Shown: positions 11,569 through 22,168 of the stretch, in pieces
How positions within the stretch are numbered: the first letter of the stretch is position 1
How the letters are laid out: every line of letters starts with the position of its first letter
NCBI GenBank assembly: GCA_000934385.1
Contig: KN880459.1
Location: forward strand, 1 to 64,000
Source: Cylindrobasidium torrendii FP15055 ss-10
Taxonomy: Eukaryota; Basidiomycota; Agaricomycetes; Agaricales; Physalacriaceae
Direction: 5' to 3'
Length of the DNA: 64,000 nucleotides
Notes under the pieces: model-generated
Seen by the model: only the letters and a program-made list of their open reading frames with translations
What the model was told of the DNA's origin: nothing
Database searches by the model: none
Translations under genes and position numbers: made by a program

Positions 11569-12901
11569 GCCTGGAATTTGACGTGGAGGTTGGATGCCTA
11601 GAGGTTGGATGCCACTTGCCGGCATGGACTTCTGGGTTGTGATGTGTTAAACTAAGGATGTGGTATTTCGGACTGGACTCAACTGTATCTACATATGCTC
11701 GCTAGGCTTAATCAACTGTCTTCATTCGTGTATCAGTGTCATTGTAGTTTTTCCCCTCATTTTCCTCTTGGATTTTTAAGGGTACCCTCAAAGCACCGTG
11801 TTGTGTAATAAATATACGCTGCGCTCGTCTATGAATCAAGCCTGCGTATCCTCATTTCTCCTATGAAGCGTAGTATTGCGGTAAGCGTTCAACGTTCAAC
11901 GTTCATGGTTTGAGGCGTTCATCACACGCTTCAGATGGGATGATGCGATCAACCATCATTTCCATTGTTCTGCGCTACAGCGTTTGGACTCTGGGTGGTG
12001 TCCCACAAAAGAACTTGAGTATGAATGCTGGGACTTCCAACGGTTTTTTCTAGCTGATGGTGGAAGATGAGGGCATTCATACGCCGTCACGTCCTGAGGG
12101 TTAACGTCCATCGATCATCGGACTCACGTTGGGTGGCACCCATCATCTGGATCTGTGCATGCCCATACACTGCCCATGAATGAGCATAGTGCCACAGGAT
12201 GACGGTATACATATATATTCGTCTGCCATCCATTCACTTGCACAGCGCTGGCGTGGCCGAAGTCTGGGAACGTGAGCTCTTCGGACCTTCGTTGAGCTGT
12301 TTGGGGGACTACCGACTTCTGAGCGTGTTCTCACAGGTTCAAATATCTAGCTATACTTCAAAGTAAACTATAAATTTTCATACTGAGGACCAAGTAATGC
12401 AGCTAAGCCTCGAGATCTGATGGGGTGGCACTACGTTGAATTGCTCGAACCATTTACTATTCTAGGTCGTAGACTGAGATACTGCGATATCTCCTTCGTA
12501 CGTCATCTCTTCCGTTTCCCCATAAACGAGATAACAGTCCTGATACAGTCCTCGGAGACCGCGGGTGTGTTCCCCATGGCCAGAGAACGCGCGATGACTT
12601 TGAACGGCGAAACTTCTACCCAATTTATGTCGCAACTTGGCTTGTACTGCTCAAAATCATAGCCTCAGACATACAGGACATCTATCTTGAACGTTGAAAA
12701 CTTGATTCCATGATATTCAGCTCTGTATAAGAAGCAATGGAGTTAATCACTTTAGTAGTAGGCATACAGACCTATATTTCTACGGCTAGGAAGGACCAGA
12801 TGTTATTTCGAATACAGGAATTTGATCCTCTCGACCGGGAGTATGGTTTGAAAGCTACTAGATCGGAACTTTCATTCCTGAAGTGCTACACCATATCACA
12901 C
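11569..12901. other. Intergenic, left flank of transposon
   Basis: No convincing gene. Small direct repeats occur: a 13-nt GAGGTTGGATGCC unit twice near 11585-11612, and GTTCAAC units near 11886-11902. An A/T-rich stretch around 11740-11830 may hold the 3' end of the zinc-cluster gene. Confidence 0.5.
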
Positions 12902-12903
12902 TA

Positions 12904-12928
12904 CTGTAGTGTTTCGACCTTAAGTTCA
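12904..12928 (+). repeat. Left terminal inverted repeat of the transposon
   Basis: 25 nt starting CTGTAGTGTTTCG and ending AAGTTCA. It is an exact reverse complement of 13557-13581. The preceding TA at 12902-12903 is one copy of the target duplication. Confidence 0.9.
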
Positions 12929-13556
12929 GGTAACGCGTAACGGTCGCTACTGAACTGAACTTATATGTGATCGGTAACGGGTAACGTCTGCGTGTGAACT
13001 TGTTACAAAATATTCACAAAAATCGCGCAAAAACCCTATTTTTTTTCCCTGGCTGCACTGCTGAGCGCTGAGCCTCGAAGTACGTCCTTGTTTGCTTTGG
13101 ATGGCTGCACCGTCTCCATATTGCACAACACCTCTTTGTGATCCTCTGACTTAGCCACTCCGCTTTGCTTCCTTGGTCTGACCAAAGTCTGTGGTCGTGG
13201 AGTCAGTGTCCCATCCAGAAAAACGGCTCGAAGTTTTTCAGTGAAGAGCTCGGGATTTTTGGTGGGGGGAGCCCTCAATCAATCGTGCGAGTGTTACCAA
13301 CCTTGTCATGCACTTATGCACGCAGTTGTCGTTTTTGGTGTTTGTGGGCTGAGAGACAGAGCAAAACTATATGAGGCACTAGATACAGCCCTGTTGTATG
13401 GTACCTTATGTAGCTGTAGTTGTAGCATTTGTAACTATGTAACACTTCCCCCCGTGAATAAGTGTGGCGCAGGCAACCTGCGGTGAACATGTAACGCTTC
13501 CGTATCCTCTGTGAACTTGTACAAAATAAGTTCACGCGGTAACGCGTAACACCCCG

Positions 13557-13581
13557 TGAACTTAAGGTCGAAACACTACAG
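13557..13581 (-). repeat. Right terminal inverted repeat of the transposon
   Basis: 25 nt ending CGAAACACTACAG, an exact reverse complement of the left terminus. The following TA at 13582-13583 is the second copy of the target duplication. Confidence 0.9.
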
Positions 13582-13583
13582 TA

Positions 13584-14047
13584 CTATGAAGGAGTCTAGA
13601 ATTCTGCTTTGATAGCATAATTCCTTCCAGCATATCTGAGCGAGGAGTCGACAGTAAAAGCCTTGATAGTAGTGCGGACTCCGTAGGACGGTGTAGTGAG
13701 TGGAACAGGGTCACTTCGGCATTGCCCGGGGTGTGTGTCCTTTCACAGAAACCACCATGGAGATTTAATGTCGATGGCAAGAATTTTACTCGGCAGCTCA
13801 TGAGTGCAAGGAATAACGAATTTACAGCGATTTTCAACCTTTCGAGCAGTCTTGACTCGCATCTTGCTTGGGATCCATCTGCACAATCGGAGATAATGCC
13901 ATACCAGTGCCTTTGTACCCGACTACCTATTACAGTGCACATGCCCTTCGATTGTTTTCTTGCCTATCGTCATACCCTCGAGCTTCGGATACGCATATAA
14001 AGTGCCCCTCCGGCTCACTCACTTGAGGACGAACCGCCACCACCACC
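13584..14047. other. Intergenic, right flank of transposon and MFS promoter
   Basis: 464 bp without a supported gene. The last 60 bp are C/A-rich (CACCACCACCATG context) immediately before the transporter start, as is common for highly used fungal start sites. A TATA-like ATATAAAG lies at about 13994-14001, roughly 50 bp upstream of the ATG. Confidence 0.45.
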
Positions 14048-15715
14048 ATGCTTGGCTGTCTGTCGAAGCAGCGCCCGCCTCAGAACCACGATGCCGACGA
14101 GTTCAAGCTGCCCAAAAAGGCGTCGATGGTGACCATCCTCTTAGCCAATATGTTACTTCAGGTTCGCGCTGGACTGGATTAAACGCAAATTGCAACGCTC
14201 ATAGCATTTTGCAGGTCTCGTTTTTCATCATCGTATCCTCTTCCAACGACTATGCAAAACACCTTGGGGGCGGGTCGACGTTCGCCGGCATTGTTATCGG
14301 TATACCCACCGTCTTTTCCGGCATCGCGCTCGTCCCAATGATGCAGCATGACCGCGGTACTAAATGTCCTTCCCGAGACAACGGCAACGCTGAATTGAAC
14401 CTTTTCTAGGGCAGTATAAGCTACCACTGCACGTCTCTTGCGCGGCATCGATACTGGGCCATGTACTATACGCATGCGCGTACAAAGCCAACTACCTTTA
14501 CCTTATCCTCATCGGCCGCATAGTCAGTGGCATCTCTTTCTCCATGTGAGCCCTTCCGTTCAGCTGAGAAGTCGTGCATCATCCGCTGACGCTCGCTCCA
14601 TGCAGGTGGATGTACTGTAAGCGATACTGTTCCGATGGGCGCATTGTAGGCATAAGGCGGCGTACGACTCTAGCTGGGGCCTTGGTCCTCGGACAAGGTG
14701 TGTAGTGTGCATTCGCATGATCCTCGCGCCTCTAATCTGTCTATGATGCGCGCTAGGCGTCGGCATGACCGCGGGACCATTCTTTGGAGGGCTGATCACC
14801 AAAATCGGCTTCAACAACGCGATCTTCAATGGTTACACCGGATCTGGCTGGATCATGGCGGGCGTCTGGCTGGGGCATACGCAGCGCTTTACTTTGAGGA
14901 CGTGGAGGAGCGTTCGACCCCAGAGACCAAGGAGATGCAGATGTCTTCTGTATCTGATGACGAGGAAGCAAATATGCCTCGGCCGTCCATGGAGGAGCTC
15001 GAAGATACCGCACGGAGAACGATAACGCCCCCGCAGTGGGGCGTGATTGTCTGCATGTGCTGGTGTGCCATGACCTGCTTCTTCATCTTAGGTTCGTTAA
15101 TGTTGCGTCCTCGTGCCCGTCGGGAGAATAACACCTCTCCTACAGGCGCATGGGAGTCGAATATCCCCGTCTTCAGCACCGCGGCCTCTCCGTTGCACCT
15201 CTCACCCTTTGGAGCCGGAAACTTCATTGCCCTTGGCGGTCTCACGACGTTTCCCTTCCTCATTGCAAATCTGGCAATGGCCCGACGACTCCAAGACCGT
15301 CACATTCTCCTCATTGGTGCCTCCCTTGGGCTCGCCGGGCTCCTCGTCTTCATTTCTCTCGTAGGATCCAATAAAGTCAACTACGGCAGCATGTTCGTGT
15401 GCTGGTGGTTGGTTGCTCTCGGTTTCAACCTAGCGAGCACTGTAACCGTCAGCTTGCTGAGCAAACAACTCCCGCAAGAGTGGAACGGACGGACGTCGTT
15501 GGCCATACAGTATAGTAACTACACTGGCAGAGTTTCCGGGGCAATCTGGGGAGGAAGTGGGCTTTCCGTGGGAATGCTCAACTATACGGGTCTTGAAATC
15601 GCAGTAGCTGGTGCGTATACAGCCCACCTTGATGGCCAGACACCAACGTCCTGCAGGTATTGGCGCACTTCTGTTCACTGCGTTATGGCGGGACCTCAAG
15701 ACAAAAAGCGGTTGA
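14048..15715 (+). CDS. Major facilitator superfamily transporter
   Basis: Multi-pass membrane transporter. ATG 14048 opens MLGCLSKQRPPQNHDADEF, a short cytosolic tail. Hydrophobic segments follow from several exons: VTILLANMLLQ, VSFFIIVSSSNDYAK, GIVIGIPTVFSGIALVPMM, YLYLILIGRIVSGISFSMWM, and, in the second half, FIALGGLTTFPFLIANLAMA, ILLIGASLGLAGLLVFISL and MFVCWWLVALGFNLASTV. An acidic, Ser-rich loop (about 14915-15020) separates the two halves, as expected between helices 6 and 7. The last exon after an intron at about 15610-15657 ends with WRDLKTKSG and a stop at 15715. The halves resemble the group of eukaryotic MFS proteins that includes MFSD8/CLN7 and SPX-MFS carriers, but this is a weak inference. 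The substrate is unknown. Confidence 0.8.
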
Positions 15716-17153
15716 CGATTCACCAGCAGTCCTTTTAAGCAATTATTTATTAATATCTATATTATGACACCTTACAGTACCACTTAAGATATTTTGACCT
15801 CAACCTCGAACACAGCCCCTCAATAATAACGATGTGGCCACGCAGAACGCCCAATTGGTGCGCGACATCGCGAAACACGCATACCGGTGGTGATGCCCTC
15901 TTTAATATGACGACCGAGCTGCTCTACCGCACCGTGTCAAGCACTCGATGGATGCCTTGGAGGATCGACAAGTTGCTAGCACACATTGCACGTGTTCTTT
16001 TGCTTGCTCGCTTGCATAGTCGAGCTACTAGGTCCGTACTTTCCGCCGCAGGTATGTCCCCTGTAATACATCTTCATGCACTAGCACATTATCAAAGTGC
16101 AGAACATGAGTTCGTCAGCGTCAAGCCAAACAGGCAACATTACACAGCCTAAGACCTACCGGTGTAAGTATCTCATGTCTCTGCCAGTTCCATCAACTTG
16201 AACTTCACCGATGCTCCAAACGAGTCGTCGTCGATTCTTCCACGAGCGTGGGTACCATCAATGTCCTCCTCGAAGAGTCTCTCGAAGGAGGTTTCCTGTT
16301 GACAAACACGGTGGGCGGTCGCTCTCTTGTCTACGACGCCGACGAGGAAAGGAAGAAAGGGCGCTACGTTGATCAAGTCGGACGCGGGCGCCTCACGGGC
16401 ACGGTTTACAAGACAGATCAGAGGAAGAAACGAGAGGGCGTGAGCCTCAAGAATACTATCGGTGATGTCCATTTAGTCCTTTAGTCCTGCCATTTTGTTG
16501 GTCCTTCTTCTCCTACTAGCGATCTCTTCGTCACACATGTAACACCTTTAGGAATCCTCTTTTGCATTCCCAATGATGTTCGGAAGTATACGTGCTTCGA
16601 TGCTGCTATATGGATCTTGACATGATGCAGTCTGTTTCTGACGACGACAATAAGCAACGCAGCGTTGCTTGCAGGACGCGAATCCATCGCGGGTCTTCGG
16701 CATTCAAGGGCATTCACTTATATGGATCACCTTATTGTTTTTTTGAACCCGCCTCTCTTCGCCTCATGTCGGGCGCCCATGCCTGTACCCTGCTGTGCCA
16801 TATGTTTTCTTGCTGGTAGTTCGAGCGGCTCGCCGGAAATCACCTAATCCTAGCGAAGACAATAAGCACCGTACAGGGCAACACTCTGTGCAGATTAGTT
16901 CGAACGAAGCATACCGCGGTAACTAGTTAGCGGTAAACTAGACCCTCCATTGTGATACTATTAGCAGTGAGTAGTGGATGCATATAATACAAATGGTGGT
17001 ACAAAGTAATGTTATGTGGTGTATCGACTGATGTTCAATTTACGAGCAAATGGAAAATGCGTCCGTGCAGCTGGGAAACCAGCAAGAGGTGAACAAAGAG
17101 TAGTAGGCGACGGCGTATATGCGAGTAAGTAGTAAGTAAGTAAATGCGTGAGG
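15716..17153. other. Intergenic, possible small unresolved gene near 16.1-16.5 kb
   Basis: No firm gene. A start at 16106 opens MSSSASSQTGNITQPKTYR and runs into a GTAAGT donor at about 16164, and a 79-codon frame at 16248-16484 (GTINVLLEESLEGGFLLTNT) lies downstream. I could not find a splice that joins them at a normal intron length, so I do not call a protein. An imperfect palindrome (TACCGC...GCGGTA) sits at about 16913-16936. Confidence 0.35.
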
Positions 17154-18270
17154 TCAACACGACACTTCGATGCTTGTCTCCAGGACAGACGAGTGTGTCG
17201 ACGTCCAAGAAAGGCAGCGCGTCGCACGGTCGCGCCCTCGAGAGGTCGGGTCGTTTTCAGTTTTGGGGGACTCCATACCGACGTCTGTCTCCGAGTCAAA
17301 ATCCGCCATCATGTTGTCCTCGTCCTCGTCTACACTGTATGCCGTTTCTGAGTCCTCGTTGTCAGATCTCTCGTCATCGCTGTCCTGCGCCGGTCTAAGC
17401 CAGTTGGCATACCACCGCCCAAGAAACACTTTCAGGTCGTTGGACAGGCAAAGGTACTCGACGTTCCGTGCGATTCCTTCCCACTGGACAGACCGCCGTG
17501 TGAGCGCATCAGCGATGAGCTCGAATGTGCCAAAGTACATCCAATGCACGAGGAGATGGACGGAGAGCGGGTCTGGGATGGGAAGCAGCAAAACAGGGTG
17601 TGTTGCGGTGGAAGCTGCCATTAGCTTGGGCCGACGGTCTGCTGGCACAGACGATGCCATCGAGGACAGTGAGTGGGGGTCGAGATTGACGGAGTCGTCG
17701 TCGCTGAAGAGCCCGCGCAATAAAGTAGAATTTGCCAGCAGGTAGTCCATGTGCAGCTGAGCCTCGATAAGCTGATGATGCCGCAGTGCCCGCGAAAAGG
17801 ACGTACGTTCATAGTTATTCGAGGCAGTTGGCGCAGCGATACGTCGGTGGGACAGCGCGAGGAGGCATTGGACGAGGGTATAGGCGCGGGGGGTAGATCA
17901 GGATCTTCGAAGTTTCGTCTTGTACGTAGTTGGGGCACTGGAATGACTGCATCATACTGTCAGTGCTGGAAGCGATGCAGACGGCGGGGGACGTACTAAT
18001 CGTGCAATCCGCGGTCTCTGGGTGGTTCCAATACTCGTCCGCCAACGAGTGGAGTTGATCTACAATGTATTCCTCAGGTACGTCGGCGAGTGCGGACGGA
18101 GGGAACGGTCGAGGTTGAAATTCTGGCATATCCCCGGTGAAAGGTAGCTTAAGCGCGCTGGTGGAGGGATCGCTGGCGGCGCAATGGGACTTGCTATGCG
18201 TAGCCTCTTGCTTTAGTCCGAGCCTTTTGAAGTCTTCGTTGCCGCTTGCGTGAGAACGGGTGGTGTCCAT
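17154..18270 (-). CDS. Clp1 (clampless)-like protein
   Basis: Starts at ATG 18270 (MDTTRSHASGNEDFKRLGLK). Exon 1 contains VPEEYIVDQLHSLADEYWNH and ends near ETADCTI. A middle exon (about 17810-17960) is Pro/Arg-rich. The last exon reads LIEAQLHMDYLLANSTLLRG, then a domain with LLLPIPDPLSVHLLVHWMYF and WEGIARNVEYLCLSNDLKVF, which resembles a degenerate BTB-like fold. It ends in an acidic tail with clustered Asp/Glu/Ser around 17290-17390. From memory of basidiomycete genomes, this arrangement fits the Clp1 family, needed for clamp-cell formation and dikaryon development in Coprinopsis and Ustilago. Mushrooms carry divergent paralogues, so this copy need not have that role. If not Clp1-like, it is a BTB-like protein of unknown function. 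A palindromic TATA box lies about 130 bp upstream. Confidence 0.55.
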
Positions 18271-18402
18271 AATGGTAGACGTGGCGAAAGAAATAAGGCA
18301 AAACGAGAGTCAGCCCGGAAAGGAGAGATGGGCCCAAGCGAAAGGTGAAAGTGGAGCAGTTATGGTACAGAAAAGAGCAAAAAACAGTGCCGGTTGAATG
18401 CC

Positions 18403-18412
18403 TTTTATAAAA
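18403..18412 (-). promoter_or_regulatory. TATA box of the Clp1-like gene
   Basis: Palindromic TTTTATAAAA about 133-142 bp upstream of the ATG at 18270, followed toward the gene by a purine-rich (on the plus strand) leader. The spacing suits a fungal core promoter. Confidence 0.5.
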
Positions 18413-18420
18413 GAGTTTGG

Positions 18421-20200
18421 CTGCCAGCAGGAACGACGGGGGCGGTAGGCCTCTTCAGTCGCGGATGCAGCACCTACATATAGCCCCCAGTCTGATCTCG
18501 GTAAGTCAGCGATTCATTTGTCATTTATTGCCGGACGATTTGCTCTCCTGCCTCCGTAGGGAAGGGCCTGAGTGGCTAGGCTACGATCCCGTTCCCTTTA
18601 GGAATGCAAGATCGGGAACTCCAATTGTTCAGATCAGACCATCGACACATTGATGTGCAATTTTCCGGGGTGTTATTGTCTTTGGACTTTCGGCTACACT
18701 GTTTATACCGTCTCGAATGCATCTGTGCGCTTGTTTGGTCTACTACGAGCTCTCGTCGCCGAAGGAAGCAACAATGTTCAGCTTAGTAAGCATTTGATCG
18801 CCCTTCCAATTAGCGCGTGCCATATTGTTCGCGCCCTTGATATCTTCCTCGACGTCTGCATGAATGATAACACTAGAAGTCTTTGCTCAAAAAATTGGAT
18901 GATACTGTATCGGGATTTCTAGTTGGGCCTTGACCACTTCGTGTCGCTCAAAGAGTCGGTGCTTTTCCAGACTGGGGAGAGAACAATAAGAGCCTGAGGA
19001 ACACGAGGCTCCGACCCGCTAGACATTGCATTTGACCTATATCGGGTAACATCAGTAAGTCGTGCGCGGAACCAAATGCGAAGGGCCTCTGCTCCGAACC
19101 TTGCAACTGGTGTGAGCGCACAGGCGGCGGCCCCGAGATACAACCGGGGAGGGAAGACATCCGCAGATTTTGGCGGTGAGTTGCAATCAGAAATAGTGAT
19201 TTTCCAATGCTCACAGGGCCATTTCTGACCTCGGGAGTGCGCCCCCGATGTTTGCGGCTTGTTGATTTCGGGACGCGTCAATTTGCATATGGAGCGTACA
19301 GTGACTGTCGCCGTCCTGCTTTTGACAGATGTGCGTGGTGGCCCAGCATGCGTAGAGGAGGCTGCGTGGCCGCACTGACATTTGCGAGAACAATAAGAAT
19401 GAGACGCGCCGGCGGAAGTGCCTTTGCAGTCAGTCCATAGACACATGTAACATCCTCATTACATCCTCTGGGGTCAATGCTCCGCAATGTTACCTTGGAT
19501 CGTTTGAATTCATGGATTCACGTTGCTATACAGTGTGCAATGCGTTCATGAATTGAAGGCAATACCGGCCAAGGATATGATTCGAATATGAATGTTGAAA
19601 AGCTAAAACCTTGTTAGATATCATTCCGTGGGATGATGATTAGTGTTGAGCACAACCGAACGGCAGACCTCAATGATCAATGATCATGACAACACCAGAT
19701 TAGAGACTGATCTGTCTCTCTATCTTGAAATGCATCATCCCTGCTCACGCAGCTGAATGCAGCGCAATCAATACGTTGTACTGCTGCAATGCTGCCTCTG
19801 CAAACGTTATGAATGATCATATAGGTCTCAGTCTAACCAATGGGCTCAAATGCAGCGCAGCGTACGACCGTATCTCGAAGCCACAGGCATCTACAGGAGG
19901 TTTAACATCTTCAGGATGACTACGATTGTAAGTGAATACTTGCACAAACACAAGAAGACGAGCACAGGCCCATTTGTATCATCCACTCCAGGATGGCCGT
20001 TAAGGCGATTCAGGTCAATATGCGGCCGGCCAGACCCCTGGGTAGACAAAAAGTGTAAAGAGGTGGTCGACGACGTGACTGCAGTCTCAGAGCGGGAAAA
20101 GCGCCGCCTATCGCTGGAGCAGGCATCACCCACTCGACACGATTGACACAATCTATTTGCATTTCCACAGAATTTCATGAGGATCCAGAGTTTTCGACAT
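18421..20200. other. Intergenic, no supported gene
   Basis: About 1.8 kb. Several open frames on both strands lack motifs and start/splice coherence, the longest on the minus strand at 18919-19446. A small self-overlapping AATGATCA direct repeat lies near 19671-19690. I see no RNA gene or transposon ends. Confidence 0.45.
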
Positions 20201-21522
20201 TTACACGCTTAATCCTCCCAGCTTGGTGCTCACGGCACTGACCTCATTTGCATCCCAGATAACAAGACGGCCATCCAGACCTGACGTGCTGACCTTGCTC
20301 ACGACACCACCAGAGAATTCGTAAGGACGGACGCTGGTGATCGAGTTCTGATGGGTGGTGAGTAGCTGGACCTCGCTGCCAGCACCACTGCTGGACTGTC
20401 CACGGCTGTCGGCGCTCCGGAAGGTATTGAAAGCGGCAGAGTTCAGCTTGCCAACGCCAGGACGGGCAGCTCCACCAGCCTTGGGCCCGGTAACATCGTC
20501 CAGTGTACCCACACCTTCCCAGCCACCCTCGTTGCCGGAGAAGACGTAGGGCTGGCAATCATGCCCAGCTGCAATGATAGACTGCTCAGAAGTCCAGGTG
20601 AGAGTCATGGCAGGCAAGGACACCATCTTGACAGTGCAGACACCGCTGGACGGGTAGACGACTGTGATGGAGCTATCATGACCTACCAGATCATTAGCGC
20701 TGCATGCTACGAGGTAGTACTGATCACGCACTGGCAAATGCCATGGCATCTCCAGAGGGCGAGAACGCAACAGCGTGCACCCATCCTCCCGAGGGACTGG
20801 TGTATTCGCCACAAATAGTGTTGAAGGGAAGCTTTGAGCCCCAGACGGTGGGAGGCGGCTTGGCATCGACTTCCTTGATGTAGGCAGAGAAGACACGAGC
20901 CTTCATGTCGGCACTCCCAGCAGCAATAAGAACATTGTTGGGATGCCAGTCGATGGCAAGGACAGTCGAGCGGATGGGTTTCTTCAGGTGCTTGCTAACC
21001 CACCAGTTGTTCTCGGGGTCGAATGAGCAGACTGCGATGGCGCGCGCACCGCTGGCAACAGCGAATTTGTCCTCGTTGGGGCTCCAGCGGACGTAGGTGG
21101 CAGCGCGATTGATGCGCAGGAGGACGAGAGTCGGCTTCCAGACAATCTTGCCAGTCTCGGGATCAGGTGTCTCCTGCCAGACATATGCGTTGCGATCTTG
21201 CGAGGCTGTCACAATCCGGTTGGACTGCGGGGCCCAGTCGATTGAAGTGATGACCTTGTCGTGCTGTAATAAAATGTGAGTCTGGCGGATGTGGGGATTG
21301 AGTTAGCTACGCACCTCGGCGAGCAACTCAGTCGGAGTCCACGAGGATCCGCTACGCGTCAGGATCTGTGCGTCCTTTGAATTGAAGCTGACGGCCACCT
21401 CTAGGCGACATTCAGTATCTCAACGCTTGGACATACTGCCACCACTAACGCGACCTATCTGCATTGAAGGAGTGCGCCAAAAGCGGAGTTCCTTGGCTAA
21501 GATTGAATGTTTCCGGAGCCAT
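20201..21522 (-). CDS. Arp2/3 complex subunit 1 (ARPC1/Arc40)
   Basis: WD40 subunit of the seven-member Arp2/3 complex that nucleates branched actin at endocytic patches and hyphal tips. The start at 21522 reads [20 protein letters not shown]. Following exons give [67 protein letters not shown] and [20 protein letters not shown], all close to the ARPC1 pattern. The [20 protein letters not shown] stretch is diagnostic for the family. Later blades include [20 protein letters not shown] and [13 protein letters not shown] near the C-terminus. Introns are visible near 20670-20740 and 21265-21470. The gene is the last of a tight minus-strand series with DAD3 and IPK1, with only 161 bp to the DAD3 stop. 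Confidence 0.92.
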
Positions 21523-21683
21523 AATCGTACAATGAGAATTTGAGCTTGGTGCGGTAGGACGAGCAGTCGACTACTGCGATGATGGTGGTGTGGATGGAAG
21601 TAGTGACGTGACGTAACACCAGACTTTGCGTCTGAATATCTGGTCCTCAGACAACGTCCAATATAATACTCGTAGAAATACAG

Positions 21684-22051
21684 TCAACTCTGTTGGTCAC
21701 TAATAACACCCCAAATTGAAGCTTTAAACTGCAACACAATCAATACATCGTGCTCGTGTAGTTGGTTCCGTCCTACCAGAGTCAGTACGACCCCCATGCG
21801 TTGCTCGAGCCACCGCAGCCGTTCTCTCGTAGTTTCATCATTTTGCGATGTCAATCTCTTTGTCTTCGCGGTAATCTCGCAGATGTGAGACCAGACGCGC
21901 CGAACGCGACAACGACGCGACTTACTTCTTTGACCGTCTGCGCCAATTTCGCGTATTCCCATAATATTTCCGCCTCAGTTTCGCTCAGCTGTGGATGCTT
22001 TTCATACGGGTTCGTGACGAAGATACTATGTACAGAGGCGGCTGTGCTCAT
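21684..22051 (-). CDS. DASH complex subunit Dad3
   Basis: Small subunit of the DASH/Dam1 ring that couples kinetochores to spindle microtubules. Three exons join without ambiguity: 22051-21926, 21875-21777 and 21728-21684, with introns of 50 and 48 nt, all phase 0. The product is 89 aa, matching the usual length of about 90. The N-terminal block NPYEKHPQLSETEAEILWEY plus AKLAQTVKE is the Dad3 signature. The C-terminal part LRWLEQRMGVVLTLFKASIW matches the family's second helix. Because the protein is so short and split, it is easily missed by automated prediction. It lies 117 bp downstream of the IPK1 stop and upstream of ARPC1, all on the same strand. Confidence 0.88.
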
Positions 22052-22168
22052 GGTGGCAGGAAGTTGGCCAACATCAATACGCGATCAGGTGCCCAAGAAT
22101 TGATGAAGAGGGGAAAATAATTATGTTTACAATGAATACAGATGCTGTTATATACACTTCGCCAAACA

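Larger units (their letters stand above)
12904..13581. mobile_element. Non-autonomous DNA transposon (MITE-like, TA target)
   Basis: A 678-bp element bounded by perfect 25-nt terminal inverted repeats (12904-12928 and 13557-13581), each with outer end CTGTAGTG, and flanked on both sides by TA. The TA duplication points to the Tc1/mariner group by family knowledge, though other TA-inserting groups exist. Inside the ends are subterminal repeats. GTAACGCGTAAC occurs next to both termini, and GTGAACTTG followed by ACAAAAT occurs near 12993-13011 and 13511-13527. These resemble transposase-binding arrays. No transposase is encoded, so it would need a helper elsewhere. The perfect repeats suggest recent insertion. 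Confidence 0.82.

Noticed and set aside
13036..13278. Frame inside the transposon as a transposase remnant
   Set aside because: About 80 codons, no ATG near its start and no DDE-type or helix-turn-helix motif.
18919..19446. 175-codon minus-strand frame as a gene
   Set aside because: Composition is like a chance frame in GC-rich DNA, with no domain and no neighbouring exons.
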